NCBI GenBank assembly: GCA_013365365.1
Contig: JABVXU010000034.1
Location: forward strand, 186,001 to 250,000
Length of the DNA: 64,000 bases
Reading direction: 5' to 3'
Source of the DNA: Cruorifilaria tuberocauda
Lineage: Eukaryota > Nematoda > Chromadorea > Rhabditida > Onchocercidae
Both the position numbers and the translations under genes were made by a program. The notes under the pieces are model-generated. The model was not told the origin of the DNA, ran no database searches, and saw nothing but the letters and a program-made list of their open reading frames with translations. The first letter of the stretch is position 1; each line of letters begins with the position of its first letter. Below are positions 52,853 through 64,000 of this stretch, in pieces.

Positions 52853-55177
52853 TTTCACAGCTGATTTAAGTGAAATATTACTCGCTGAACGTCGTGACGA
52901 AGGAGAAATTGATTATTTAGCAAGAGAACTATCACACATTATCAAAGTATACGTTCCAATTGCTTAAAATTAGATAAAATAAGAGTTAGAATTCGCCACA
53001 ACATTTATTTTACTTTCTAGTAAGGAAGGCTTTTCATGAACATATTAAACATTAGATTTTTTTTGATGCTTCTTTAATGAATGGATTTATTTAATTTTTT
53101 CCTCGATTGGAGGAATCATTTACTGCGAGTTTGACTGTACATGTTTACTTTGGTTCATTGCAAACTATTATTTTGTAGAGTTATTTTTTCCAAATCATTA
53201 TTATTTTTCTTTAATCAGATGAATATTTTTTAGCATCTACTAGGTCCCCGATTCTGGATTTCGTATTGGAATTATTATCCAATTTTAGCAAGTGCCTTGT
53301 ATTATACTGTTACTTTCTTATCAGGTAAAAGTTCTTAAGTTAATATTATTTGGTATGGTAGTTGTGTTATTTCATTTCTTCTGTTAGTTTTGTAATGTCA
53401 GTTTTCTTTTATTTAATTCAAATTTCGAAGACTCTTAACTTTTTGTATAAATTATTTTAAATAAGCGTATGTTAATATACAAAAATTATTCCAAGAAACC
53501 TCGAGTTGTCCATTTTCTAGTTTTTCTTGACTTCAGTGTTGTTTATATCTGATCACATTGACTTTATAGCATAGAAGATACTTTGTATTAACATTTCAGG
53601 AGAATTTTTGTAGATTGCTTGTTGGACATGTTTTTTTGTCGTAATTCTACTCTACTTAGATCTAGTTGACCTCGATTGAGAAAATATTATTTGAAATGAT
53701 TTTCACGAGTTCAAATTAATTTTAAACAAAAATCAGTCATATAATTTGAATATCTTAGAATTTACAGCAGTGCAAACAGTCGGGGAAGAGTACATCTCGA
53801 TTCTACCATTGGTATCAGTTCAACAGCGCAAAGTGCCACGCTTCACACGTCGTTTGATTTTTATTTTCCTCTTTACTGTGGCGCCATTCTTGGCCGAAAA
53901 GATCCTCGAAAGAATTAAAACAAATTTGGAAACTTCACTGATTGCTAGCGAAACACGTCACCTTGATAGAAAACAAAGAAATCTTCGTAAAACTCTACTC
54001 AGTCTTGTTTTCTCAATTAGGTTACCTGTTCAAGATCAGTCGTTTGTAGTTATATTTATTGTACAGATTAAGAAAATTTCATGCATAATTTATTCGTAGT
54101 TCTCTGCTCCAAATAATTTATAGGAAATAGAATTAGACAACAGATAGTATCATTTTCAGATATAGTGGTATTCCAGCGCTGTACCGCTTAAATTTAGCAT
54201 TATTTTATTTTTTTGGAACCTATTACTATATTTCAAAGCGTTTTGTCGGTTTACAGTACATTTCATTTCGGGCGCAGTCCAATTACCAGGTGCCTTGCGC
54301 ATTTCATCGATTTAAATTCGTATTGACGAAGTGACTTCATATAATCAAATTTCGGTATCCTACTGAGATTAGGAACTTGATAAATTATCATACATTGTCG
54401 ATTTTGCTGGCAGAAAGAAAAATTAAGCGATGTAGTTTTATACGCATGTTTCAAAAGACCGTCATTTTCAGAAATGTAGAGTTTTTAAAAAATCCCGAAT
54501 TCTTACTGCCTACGTACTAGATTAGAACATCAAATGAATAATGCAAAACTGTCGAGTAACGGTTTGCAGAGTTTATCCTATTTCCGTTTCTTTGGAGCAA
54601 TAAACATTGCACAAATTATTTCGAGTGCAGTAATTTGGATTAGAGATGAACTGAGAAGGCGGTGGAGTGAAGAAGCAACTGCTGAATTTAAGATTTTATC
54701 TGAATCCGAAATATCGGACGAAAACAAAGATCCAGTAAATTACTTTATACATTATAATGATGTTCTTTTCGACACTTAAGTAAATATGTCGTGTAATTTA
54801 TGTATAAATATTAGTTATTTGAGTCTGTTGGATTTCTTCGAGGAAGAAGCTAGTGCTGAAATTTCATAATCACTTTAAAAATAATTTACTTTTCATACAA
54901 TTATATACATTTTTTTAATTAAGTAATTTCACTTGCTATAGCAAGCATGTTATCAATGTAACAATTCTTTTTGTAGCTCCCATACGATTCATTCCGGTGC
55001 TCACTTTGTTGGCAATACAATAAGCCACCAGTTTGTATTCCTTGCGGACATCTGTTTTGTTGGAGTTGCATTTCAAAGCACATCAAGTTCACTGCCACTA
55101 ACAGTGAGTTAGTACTTTGCCCACAGTGTCGAGAAGAATTTCATCAAAGTCGGGTGGTACCACTACTGAATTTATAA
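52845..55177 (+). CDS. prx-10: peroxin PEX10, RING-type peroxisomal E3 ligase
   Basis: Exons: 52845-52946, 53234-53324, 53768-54020, 54160-54289, about 54534-54734, 54977-55177; about 325 residues, close to human PEX10. PEX10 is a peroxisomal membrane protein that ubiquitinates the import receptor PEX5 together with PEX2 and PEX12. Visible features are the family motif QTVGEEYISI, a membrane-associated middle part (LFYFFGTYYYISKRFVGLQYI), a second hydrophobic segment (FFGAINIAQIISSAVIWI), and a C-terminal RING (CSLCWQYNKPPVCIPCGHLF, then CWSC, then CPQCREEF). The junction before the exon at 54534 is unsettled, because the preceding donor is phase 0 and the nearest acceptor phase 1. A few residues are therefore missing or wrong there. 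The stop codon is only 179 bases before the start of wars-2. Confidence 0.9.
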
Positions 55178-55356
55178 TCGGTCGGCATTTTTTTTGTGAT
55201 TTTTATTTATAGCAAGTAAAACTACTTTCCTCCATGTTTCATAAGGTTCTCAATAACTGATTTTCTTCTGAAAAAGATGAAAAACTGGTTTTTTATTTTT
55301 ATCCTACACACTTTGCTGCCATTTCAATCTACTAGTCTTTTAACCTTTTTAAGGCG

Positions 55357-58109
55357 ATGATTATGAATGTTTCTGCTATGATTTTGAAAAAACTATCATG
55401 CGAAAATAAATGGATATTTGAAAAAGGAATTTTTCGATTTTCATCAGTTAAAACAAAGTCGGAAAATAAACATTTATCAGTAATTTACGTCTCTGGTATC
55501 CAGCCAACTGGAGTTCCGCATCTGGGTAATTATTTTGGCTTCATCCGGCATTGGATCAGTTTACAAAATGTTTGTTTTTTTACATGCATTTAGCTAGTTT
55601 ATTTATGATATAAATTTTTTATCCCTTTGGAGTTTTGCAAATCGGTAAATTCCTCAAGAAATATTGGTTATGGTAGAAAGTTGCAAACTTCATAAAAATA
55701 CAAACAAGTAACCAATTTTTTTCAGAATAATTGCTCAAAACAAATGTATCTTTCTATTGCTGATTACCATTCGATTTCAATGGGTTTCGTTGATCCTCTA
55801 GAAGTGAGCTAATTGTTTGACGAATTTACACCTAAGAGAATCATATGCGAACTATTTTTGCTGAGTTTTTTAGATAACGTGAAATTTTAAACTCTGTGAT
55901 TATTATAATTACAAGGATCTTTTGGTAAGAATCCTTTGCCTCAACTTTTTTTGATCGTATCCTTCATGCTTTTAAACTTCTCTTCTAAATAAAGTGAGCG
56001 AATTGTGCACCGTTTGCTAAAATTTAGATATCTTTTATCTCGTGTTCAATTCTTATTGAAATGAATGCGATTGCCAATCAGAACCACCAGTGTTTAACAG
56101 TTTTATCATTCTGCCTATCCACGTCATATTTCTCACTGGATTGCTCGAACTACTGGAACAATACAGCATGTGTCAATGCTGTCGCATGTTTGTGCTGGAC
56201 AACATTAGTCTCTCAAAGATACTTATTAATCTTTGAAAGATGCAAGATGGCTTCCATATGAACTATTGAAATTTGTATAAGATTTGCAGATGAGAAATAA
56301 CATTTTAAAAATGGCTGCCAGTTTGTTAGCTTGTGGATTGGATCCGGAAAAGACAGTTTTGTTCCAGCAGAGTAGAGTGACGTATCATGCTAACTTGATG
56401 TATATACTAGGAAGCTTACAGACAGTTGCCAGACTTACTCGAATGCCACAATATAAGGATAAAGCTGCTATGTTCGTTTTCGTTTTCTTGAATATAATTT
56501 CAGGTTTTTCGATTACGTTCTTCTTGACTTATACTGGATTCTATTTTTTTAGAAATGGCTATTACATTCTTAACTTCACTTCCCTCTGCAAAATGTGAAA
56601 AAGTAAATTGTGATATGCTTCTGAAAAAGTCATAACATCCGTCCTGTACACTGTTTTTTGTCAGATCAGTAGTATGCAGTTGTGGACATATTTTTTCTAA
56701 ACATTTTTTGTCTATCCAGCAATAGGTATAGATTTTCTTAGAATAAATATAATCTTTTAACAGTGGTTAATTTTATATAGATTTATCATATAGATCTATA
56801 ACAACTGTTATTCGGACTTAATTTTTCATCATTCCAGAAAGCATTCCTATCCATTTGTTTGATTAAATTTTTTCACTGCAGATTCAAGCAGGGTAACGTT
56901 CCTGTGAATTTGCAATTATATCCTATTCTACAAGCAGCTGATGTATTACTGTATAAAGGAACTCATGTACCAGTTGGCGAAGATCAGACTCAACACCTGC
57001 TTCTGATGAGAGATTTGGCTGCCAAATGCAATGCCGCTCTTCACTGTGATTTTTTTCCAGTTCCGATTCAGGTAAATTTAATTATTTTGCCTTTAGATGG
57101 AATAATTTAAGTTCGTAAGTTGTTGATTGTCTCAGTAAGTTATTCAGAAGGATATTCTTCATATCACTAGGTTCATGAAATAATCCGGTGTATTTTTTTA
57201 TTGCGGTAGTTTTCAATGGAAGCATTAGAAATCAGCTGAATAATGGAAGAGGAAAACACTTTATTAGTTGATTTATGATAGAACTTTACATCGCCTTTTT
57301 AAAGTTCTGCAGTAGTTTAGATTTCAGATAAGTGCTAAATGTTCACGTTTAAAAAGCTTGCAAAATTCAACAAAAAAAATGAGTAAATCGGTTGGTAACG
57401 AACGATCACGTATTCTAATCAGTGACACAAAACAAATAATTGTCGAAAAGTGTGCAAAAGCCTTGAGTGATTCACAATCCAATATTACTTACGAACCGGA
57501 AAAGCGTCCTGCAATCAGTAATTTAGTGAGTTTTGCTTTCATTTTTAGAAATGTATTGCAGATTTTAGAAATGTATTGCAAATTGTTTTATCATGTAAAG
57601 AGGAAAAACGCTGCTTCAATAGAGATCTATTCTTCAAAAATAATACTTGGAAATATTTCTGACTGTTTTTATCAGATGATCCATGAATCTCGCCATCAAT
57701 TGCATGGAAGACTTGCTAATGTTATAAATTTCTAGAATAAATATCTAGTGATAAATACGATATTCCGCGTTGAGCATTTTTCCGATCTTATACATTGCAG
57801 GTAACCCTTTATTCCTTAACGACTGGTTTGAGTATCGAAAATGTAATTGAAGAATGCGCCAGTTTGGATACGAAACAATTCAAATCATGTTTGGCGGAGA
57901 AAATTGATGCCCACATTGCTCCATTTCGAGAGAAATATGAAAGTCTACTCCAAAAGCCACAGCTAATTCGAGATATCCTAATGTTTGGTACTCAGAGAGC
58001 TGATGAAAAGGCGCAAGAAACAATGGCAGAATTGAGGGAACTGTTAGGTTTTAACTTGTACCACCAAATAGACAACCGTCGTCATTATGGTAATAGTTTG
58101 AGTGTATAA
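55357..58109 (+). CDS. wars-2: mitochondrial tryptophanyl-tRNA synthetase
   Basis: Six exons: 55357-55569, 55726-55803, 56290-56471, 56882-57071, 57328-57525, 57801-58109; 389 residues, with phases compatible throughout. Class I synthetase that charges mitochondrial tRNA-Trp. Motifs are [13 protein letters not shown] (the HIGH-type signature HLGN at 55-58), [13 protein letters not shown] followed by [14 protein letters not shown] in the catalytic fold, and KMSKS at 238-242. The bacterial-like family and the roughly 40-residue leader rich in Lys, Ser and Phe point to mitochondria rather than cytosol. The start ATG lies three bases after a CTTTTTAAG acceptor-like site, and PEX10 ends 179 bases upstream on the same strand. 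This suggests a trans-spliced downstream gene of an operon. Confidence 0.94.
57545..57580. repeat. about 20-base tandem duplication in a wars-2 intron
   Basis: TTTTAGAAATGTATTGCA occurs twice in direct succession in the intron after the exon ending at 57525. A minor local duplication. Confidence 0.8.
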
Positions 58110-59454
58110 GGTTGAGCATGATCATTGTACTGTCATTGAATCTTTTATAACATATAATGAAGTGCTAGAACAGCTGAAAATGTTTAGTCTTCCATTAACG
58201 CTCCTTAAATTGTCATTTGGTTTGCACATTTTATATTACTTTTTTATATTTATTAATGATATATTCATTTTAATTGTAGCGTATAGCTTATAGCAATTTG
58301 TTCACAAAACATTGTTTGATAAAATATTCTCTGATCTTATCTTGTGGAACTGTTGACAGTCAGGTAGTGAACATTGCAACAATTAGAATAATTAGTTTCG
58401 TGCTATGATCATTAAGTGCTGCTCTCTAAATGACCTGTTTGCTCTGCGAATATCCTGCAAAGATGTTGCCTGATAAATTTCGTTGAATTATGTACAACAT
58501 GGTCTGCTGTTGTACTTCAAAGCGGCGAAGAACCGAGATCGAACTTTAGACATACAATTAAGAGAATTACGTTACTTCTAAATTCTTTTTATAAGAAAGT
58601 CTAGCAGACCTGCAGTTTAGTATTCAAGAATTCTAAAAAAATTAAATTTCAAACAGATTGCTGAAAACTCCTGAAATTTGAACTGAGAAAATTCTTTTCA
58701 ATTGCACTAATTGTATTAAATGAATTATATTGGAATCTATTATATTAAGATTCGACGAAGTTTTGTTCGGACATAACGGTATTTTTTAACTGTTTAATCC
58801 TACAAATTGTTTAATTGGTTATTTATTTTATTGCAACAAACAATAAATAATAATTACAATTATTTAGAAATGACAGTGTTTATTGTTGGTTGGTTGATAG
58901 ATGGCGGAGTCTTTGATTCATTTCGGTTTAAGATGTATGATCTATATGATAACAATTGTTATGTTCAGTATCACAACAATTACCATTGATCAGAGTATTT
59001 TTGCTCTTATTTATTTTATCCTTTTCACTACATATTGCACAATTTTTCAAGTAATCTCTTCTTTTTTAAATTAATTTAAAATGACCTATCACAGCTTAAA
59101 TATTTTGTTTCTTTATTAGTTATAATTGTCATTCAAAATTTCTATCATAAAATTATTCAAACTAAATGATTTTATTTTGATTAAATTTAATTGTAGAGTC
59201 TATGCTTATTCATTATTTTCAGTCGATGCTATTTACACTTAGTGACAGATAATTGCAAAGCTTTTGATTGTTATTCAACTGAACAGCTAAATTTTTACAA
59301 CGTGCAAAAACAGAAAGATGATTTCTCTTGAGCTTAAGACTTGCATTGAGCTAAGAGCACATTTAAAAAGAGAACTATCCGAGAAGCGATAGAATTCAAA
59401 TAAAATTCATTCTTTGATTAGTCTGCTAATATTAATTTTATCCAAAATTTTCAG
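58110..59454. other. wars-2 to PIEZO-like interval
   Basis: Very AT-rich. No coding exon was recognised, although the N-terminal exons of a full-length PIEZO would be expected here if the next gene were complete. The open frame at 58807-58989 has low-complexity composition and no splice support. Confidence 0.5.
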
Positions 59455-62400
59455 ACATCGATAACCTTTTTCCTGCATCACAGTACTTTTTTCTGGTATA
59501 TATTGATCACGTTAACATTAACTCATTTGATTCTGTTAATCGATCGATATATTGCAAAATATGAAATTAATTGTAGCGATATTCTGCTTAGTCCATTAAC
59601 TATAGAGTATCGAGGTAGGGTTTTCTTAAAATCATTCAAGATCGAAAATCATACATAAGTACGGTTTACATAACCGAAATTTACATATTAATACAAACAG
59701 GTAGAAGAGAATACTCTCAGGAATTTCCCGTTTGCTATATTCTTCAAACAGCCAATAAAATCTTGTTTTGCATAAGAAAAGTTGAACGGTTATGGTCAAT
59801 ATGCATAATTTCGTTATTGTAACCGGATTTCCATCAGATGAAAGCAACTGGAAAATAATTTCTTTAAAAGAATTATTTAGTTATTTCTTAATGGATGATT
59901 TTTAGTTGATTTATAGTGCACAAGAAAATCATGAAAATCTTCAAAATCAAATTTGTAGCATATTTAGTTATCATTGAAAATGCAAAAATGTTGTTTGTAT
60001 TTGTTTCTTTTGTCTTTAGTGCTACCAAATATTGTATGGCCCCATGTGACTGTATTCGCACTATTTATGCTAAGCACTCTGTGCGTTTCCATAAATCTCA
60101 TTTCGTTTAGCTACAAAGGTATCTTTCCTATTAGGATTTATGCTAATTTTTATCGTCATACGCTGCGAATACCTGTTCAAAGTGTAAAATTAAAAATTTG
60201 AACTTCTCATTCTTTTTAGTAAATCTCACACCATTTTGTTCCACGTTGATGCAAGAGTTTGGACGAATACTGCTAATTACGTGTTTAAGACTGAGTGATA
60301 TTTCATGCGCACTTTCACTTGCATTTTGCGCTATTCACAGAGTAAGTTTGTTAACAATATTGAAAAATAGCACCACATTAGCATAATTTTATAGCATAAG
60401 ATAATTTCTAATGTCTAAGCCTTCTACTTTGTTCTACTCTTGATCTATTTTTAACCTGAAGTAACATATTTATTCTAGTTACATATCACTTTTATTATTC
60501 TATTTATTTTCGTATAACGTATATATCAAACGATAAGCAAATTTAATTCGAAATTAATTTCCATTGAAAATGAATAGAAATTTGATTGCAGGTATCACTC
60601 ATTGCTTTACCTATGCTCCTTGTTGCAATACTATTATTCATTCCATTTCTAACAACAATTAAAAGAATTACCTGTATCCTTATTACCTATTATGTATTAG
60701 CTATTACCATTTTTAAGCTAATATTTGATGCATATAAAGGATTCATCGATTATCCGAATTTTTGCAACACTCCACATCTAATAGAATGGTTGTATTGGAT
60801 CGGATTGATTTCGGATGATACTAGGCCGGCCTTGGTTTGTCTTTTCAAGTACTCAATTTTTACTCAGTATTTTTCACATAAGTTAATAATTTTATTAATT
60901 GAACTTATGCGTCGTCTTACGTTAATTTGAATTCTCACTTCGATAATAAATCGTTTTCAGTCCTTATTTTCCTTAGTATGTTCAGTGGTGGATATAATGA
61001 TGTTTATATTAAATTTGTATTTTTATTATTTGTGAATTTCAGGCTCCGATAGTTTGCATATGTGCTCTTACTGTACGATCTTCTCTTCAACATATCAAAA
61101 AAATGTATGCGATACATTACAATCACTCATTGTCAGTTTTACCATTTCCAGACGTAAACTGTAATAACGCCGATAACGGAATAATTTATTTTCTTAAATT
61201 TTATGCAAATTTTATCCTATACAAATTTGGTTATGAGGTAAATAATATTTAAAATTTTACAACAGTCTTGTTTATATTTAGATATCTTTTTCTATATGCA
61301 GTGAAGAGTTTCTCAGCAAAATATTTGAACCGGAAATTACCTTAACTACAAGATTATTTTGTAAATACCCCATACCCAAATTGAATAATGCAATAAAAAA
61401 TAATTACTGCAACTGATCAATACAATTCTACGGAATGAAACTGAGATTGAAAGAATAATGATAACTAGGTAAGGTTCAGTATATGAAATGATTAAATATA
61501 ATAAAATAATGCCGATACACTAAGAGTAAAGGTTCATCATAGAATTGATAAAATAATTAATAAATAAGTTGATTACTGCATATGTTGTTTCAAATCAAGA
61601 TTTGCTTCTGACATATTTAAACTTCAGTTATATATGACTCTCGTCCTTCTCTCAGCAGTAATGGCTTCAAATATTATCTCATTATTATCAGTGACAGGCT
61701 TGGTGATTTGTTTGCTAATTGATCGATGGCGTGTTCGACGTATATTTTTAATTTTTGTCTGTTACCATCTAATTGTTCTTGTTTACTCATTGATCTCCTT
61801 TATCGGTCCTATACCTGGTAAATGTTATTATGGTAAGCACTGTTTATGTTAGTTTATAAACTTTCCCGACAAGTTAGATTACAAAATTATGATATAACTA
61901 AGGGAACGGTGTACGATCATTTTACGATCGCCAATGACTAATTTTTACTAGCAAAGTTATTCACATTGTGGATTAATTATTCCGAATAAGGTTTGAGCAA
62001 CTGATTATAAATTATTTTGGTCAGGCCAGCTTTCATTGTTGTATATTATCAGTTCCTAAGTATAAGTCAGCACAAAATTATACGGAGAAGAAAATAAAGT
62101 GTATACTTTGGAGCTAATTTCTAGGAATACCTATACATCCGGATTATGCTCCGTATTTTGCTTTCATTAATAATGGACAATATACGGCCAGTTCACAACA
62201 GAAATCATCATATGTTATTTATTGTTATTTCCTCAACTTCAGTATTTCCATCGTACAATATTACAATTTTAAAATTGAGGTATCCTTGTAATATTAAATG
62301 AGTTTAACATTAATCCTAATGAGTTGCACCTATTCAATTTTCTATTTTACAAATAAAAAGAAGAAATCTTTCTATTTAATCTATTCTTTAAGAAAAGGAT

Positions 62401-64000
62401 TAAACTTACAAATGGTATTTGAGTAAGATTTAATCAAAATATCGAAATTATTTTTCTTATCGAATTTGCTGTAACTTTATAATCACAGCAACAAATAGAA
62501 GTAAATAGATCAGAGATTTTTAATAAAATTTTAGTAAGTAAGTTAATGCCTAATTTCAGCTACTTTTTTTCATATACTTTTGCTTTGTTTGACTTTTTGA
62601 ACGGTTGTAGCATCTGGAAGGAGAGAATGCTAGTGGCGGTTCAAACGATGGCATCCTATTAGCACTTCATCGAAATGAATCTCTCGAGGCTAATCCTGCA
62701 CCTCATTTTTTCTCTGCTCATCCTAAGTAAGCAAAATTATATTACATTTGCAATTCTACAAACTTATATATTCATTCCTCAACCTGAGTAATTCCAATAT
62801 ATTTATAGGATACTGGATGAATTGAAGCGGTGTGTATGTTCCTACTATCATTGGATTGTATTATTGCTTGTGCTATCAGACGGAATACGTCTTTCATCAC
62901 CAGTCTTTTTGTCAGCGGTTCTTATTATCCTTGCATTTCTTAATCTTTGGCGCGGTACTGATCTTTATCTTTCACATCCAACTGTTTTTATTCGGAAATG
63001 GCGTCTAATAGCAATTTATCTTCTTGCTGCAGTTTTTTTACGTATTGCAGCATTGGTATGATTATTTTTCAATTATATTAAAATTAAAATTATCGTTCTA
63101 CTAAAAAGTGTTTCTCATTTTTTATTTATGTAATATTTTATTCTATCACCTGTACTTTATTTTACTGAATCAATATTAGCTGTCACGAATTCTTTATGAT
63201 AATCTATCAGAAGCAGTTACAAACTTACACATGCGATTACTTCCCGTCAAGTTACCTCTAGTGGCACTAATAGTAAATAGCTCCCGGAAGAAGATGAAGT
63301 ACTTATCTTCAAATTATTCCACTTTTGGTGAATACTCACTAGAATACAAACTTTTGAGAAACCATGAAAAATATGTGATAGAGAGTTTGTATGAAAACTT
63401 GGTAATAAATTGTCTTTTGGTTTAGACTGATCTTATATTCTGAATCTAATCTCTCATCCGACGACATTAATACTATTTAAATGTTAATTTTTTCAATCAA
63501 TTTTAACCAATACAAAGCAATGCGTTGAAGTGATTTTAGATTGGTGATGGATTAATAGGATATTTTTTAATATATGACAATACAAAACATTCAATCAGTT
63601 TTACGTCGTTTCATGTGATGCTATCTTATTTTTCAAATTCTTTCCAAGATAACATCAGTATATCTCTTTCTTTGTATATTATCTGAAAGGGATGATAAAA
63701 TTGTAATTTTTTAGACAAAAAACGACGAAAAAGGTTTATCTAGAAATTTGATAATAAATTAGCCTAAAGGACGAAATTATTATCTAATGAAAATTGACCA
63801 TCAGTAATTACCTGAATTTTTAAGTATAATTTTTTTGTTAAAAAAAATCCCTTTACTTTTTTTTGCAATATCTTCGTTTTAAATTATTTTTATAAAAAAT
63901 TCGTTTTTAAGCACCCTATGGAGAATTGAATACAAATAGTTTTCTTTTCGATGTGCTGACCTTCACAGCTCTTCTGCTTCAACTCCGTTTGATTAGCAGT
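59455..64000 (+). CDS. pezo-1: compact PIEZO-like mechanosensitive channel (partial, cut by window end)
   Basis: Exons in order: 59455-59614, 60020-60118, 60220-60341, 60592-60834, 61043-61237, 61628-61832, 62125-62279, 62611-62726, 62809-63055, 63180 to about 63327, 63912 to beyond 64000. Phases agree from the first to the ninth exon. Almost every exon encodes hydrophobic membrane segments. PIEZO landmarks are YFLKFYANFILYKFGYE, a CYYG.PIHPDY segment like the family's cysteine-proline motif, a loop ending in FSISIVQYYNFKIE, KRCVCSYYHWIVL, and FLFDVLTFTALLLQLRLISS at the edge. PIEZO forms a trimeric force-gated cation channel. This gene looks strongly reduced. Several hundred N-terminal residues have no room upstream, and the link between the second and third exons is much shorter than in known PIEZOs. 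It could be a divergent paralogue or have missed exons. The true start is not identified. Confidence 0.72.

Overview
The window looks like nuclear DNA of an AT-rich nematode, probably a filarial (clade III) worm; the species is an inference. Genes are split into many small exons with GT-AG introns. The 3' splice sites are of the TTTTCAG / TTTTAAG kind, and some sit just before start codons, as expected of spliced-leader trans-splicing. The predicted proteins resemble C. elegans and human orthologues. No bacterial operon, CRISPR array, virus or intact transposon was seen. Exon models were built by hand from reading frame, splice phase and remembered family sequence. Junctions that did not resolve are marked.

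Layout: (1) 0.4-1.4 kb, a small RING-finger gene (+). (2) 3.0-3.2 kb, a truncated tRNA-Leu copy next to an intact tRNA-Leu(AAG). (3) 5.5-11.7 kb, Tousled-like kinase tlk-1 (+). (4) 13.2-13.7 kb, a possible 81-residue gene (-). (5) 14.2-18.2 kb, the Sec1/Munc18-family tethering subunit VPS33 (-). (6) 18.2-21.4 kb, a gene-poor spacer between divergent genes. (7) 21.4-29.0 kb, an NFX1/shuttle-craft type RING, cysteine-rich and R3H protein (+), with an in-frame TGA in one zinc repeat. (8) 30.8-39.1 kb, RanGAP (ran-2, +), whose LRR domain is duplicated in degenerate form. (9) 40.3-40.6 kb, a small basic protein (-), head-to-head with (10) 40.7-45.0 kb, mitochondrial ATP synthase beta (atp-2, +). 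(11) 46.1-52.0 kb, the symmetric arginine methyltransferase PRMT5 (+). (12) 52.8-55.2 kb, the peroxin PEX10 (+), followed at 179 bp by (13) 55.4-58.1 kb, mitochondrial tryptophanyl-tRNA synthetase (+). (14) 59.5-64.0 kb and beyond, a compact, divergent PIEZO-like channel (+), cut by the window end.

The genes are mostly housekeeping: chromatin and replication (TLK, PRMT5), nuclear transport (RanGAP), mitochondrial energy and translation (atp-2, wars-2), peroxisome import (PEX10) and endolysosomal fusion (VPS33). They do not form one pathway. The pairs with spacing close enough to suggest co-expression are PEX10 with wars-2 (operon-like) and atp-2 with the small gene opposite it (shared promoter). 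The most unusual items are the NFX1 stop codon and a frame-preserving way to splice around it, a second half-R3H exon behind NFX1, the duplicated RanGAP domain without its Ran-contacting repeats, the reduced PIEZO-like gene, and the tRNA-Leu copy lacking its anticodon loop.
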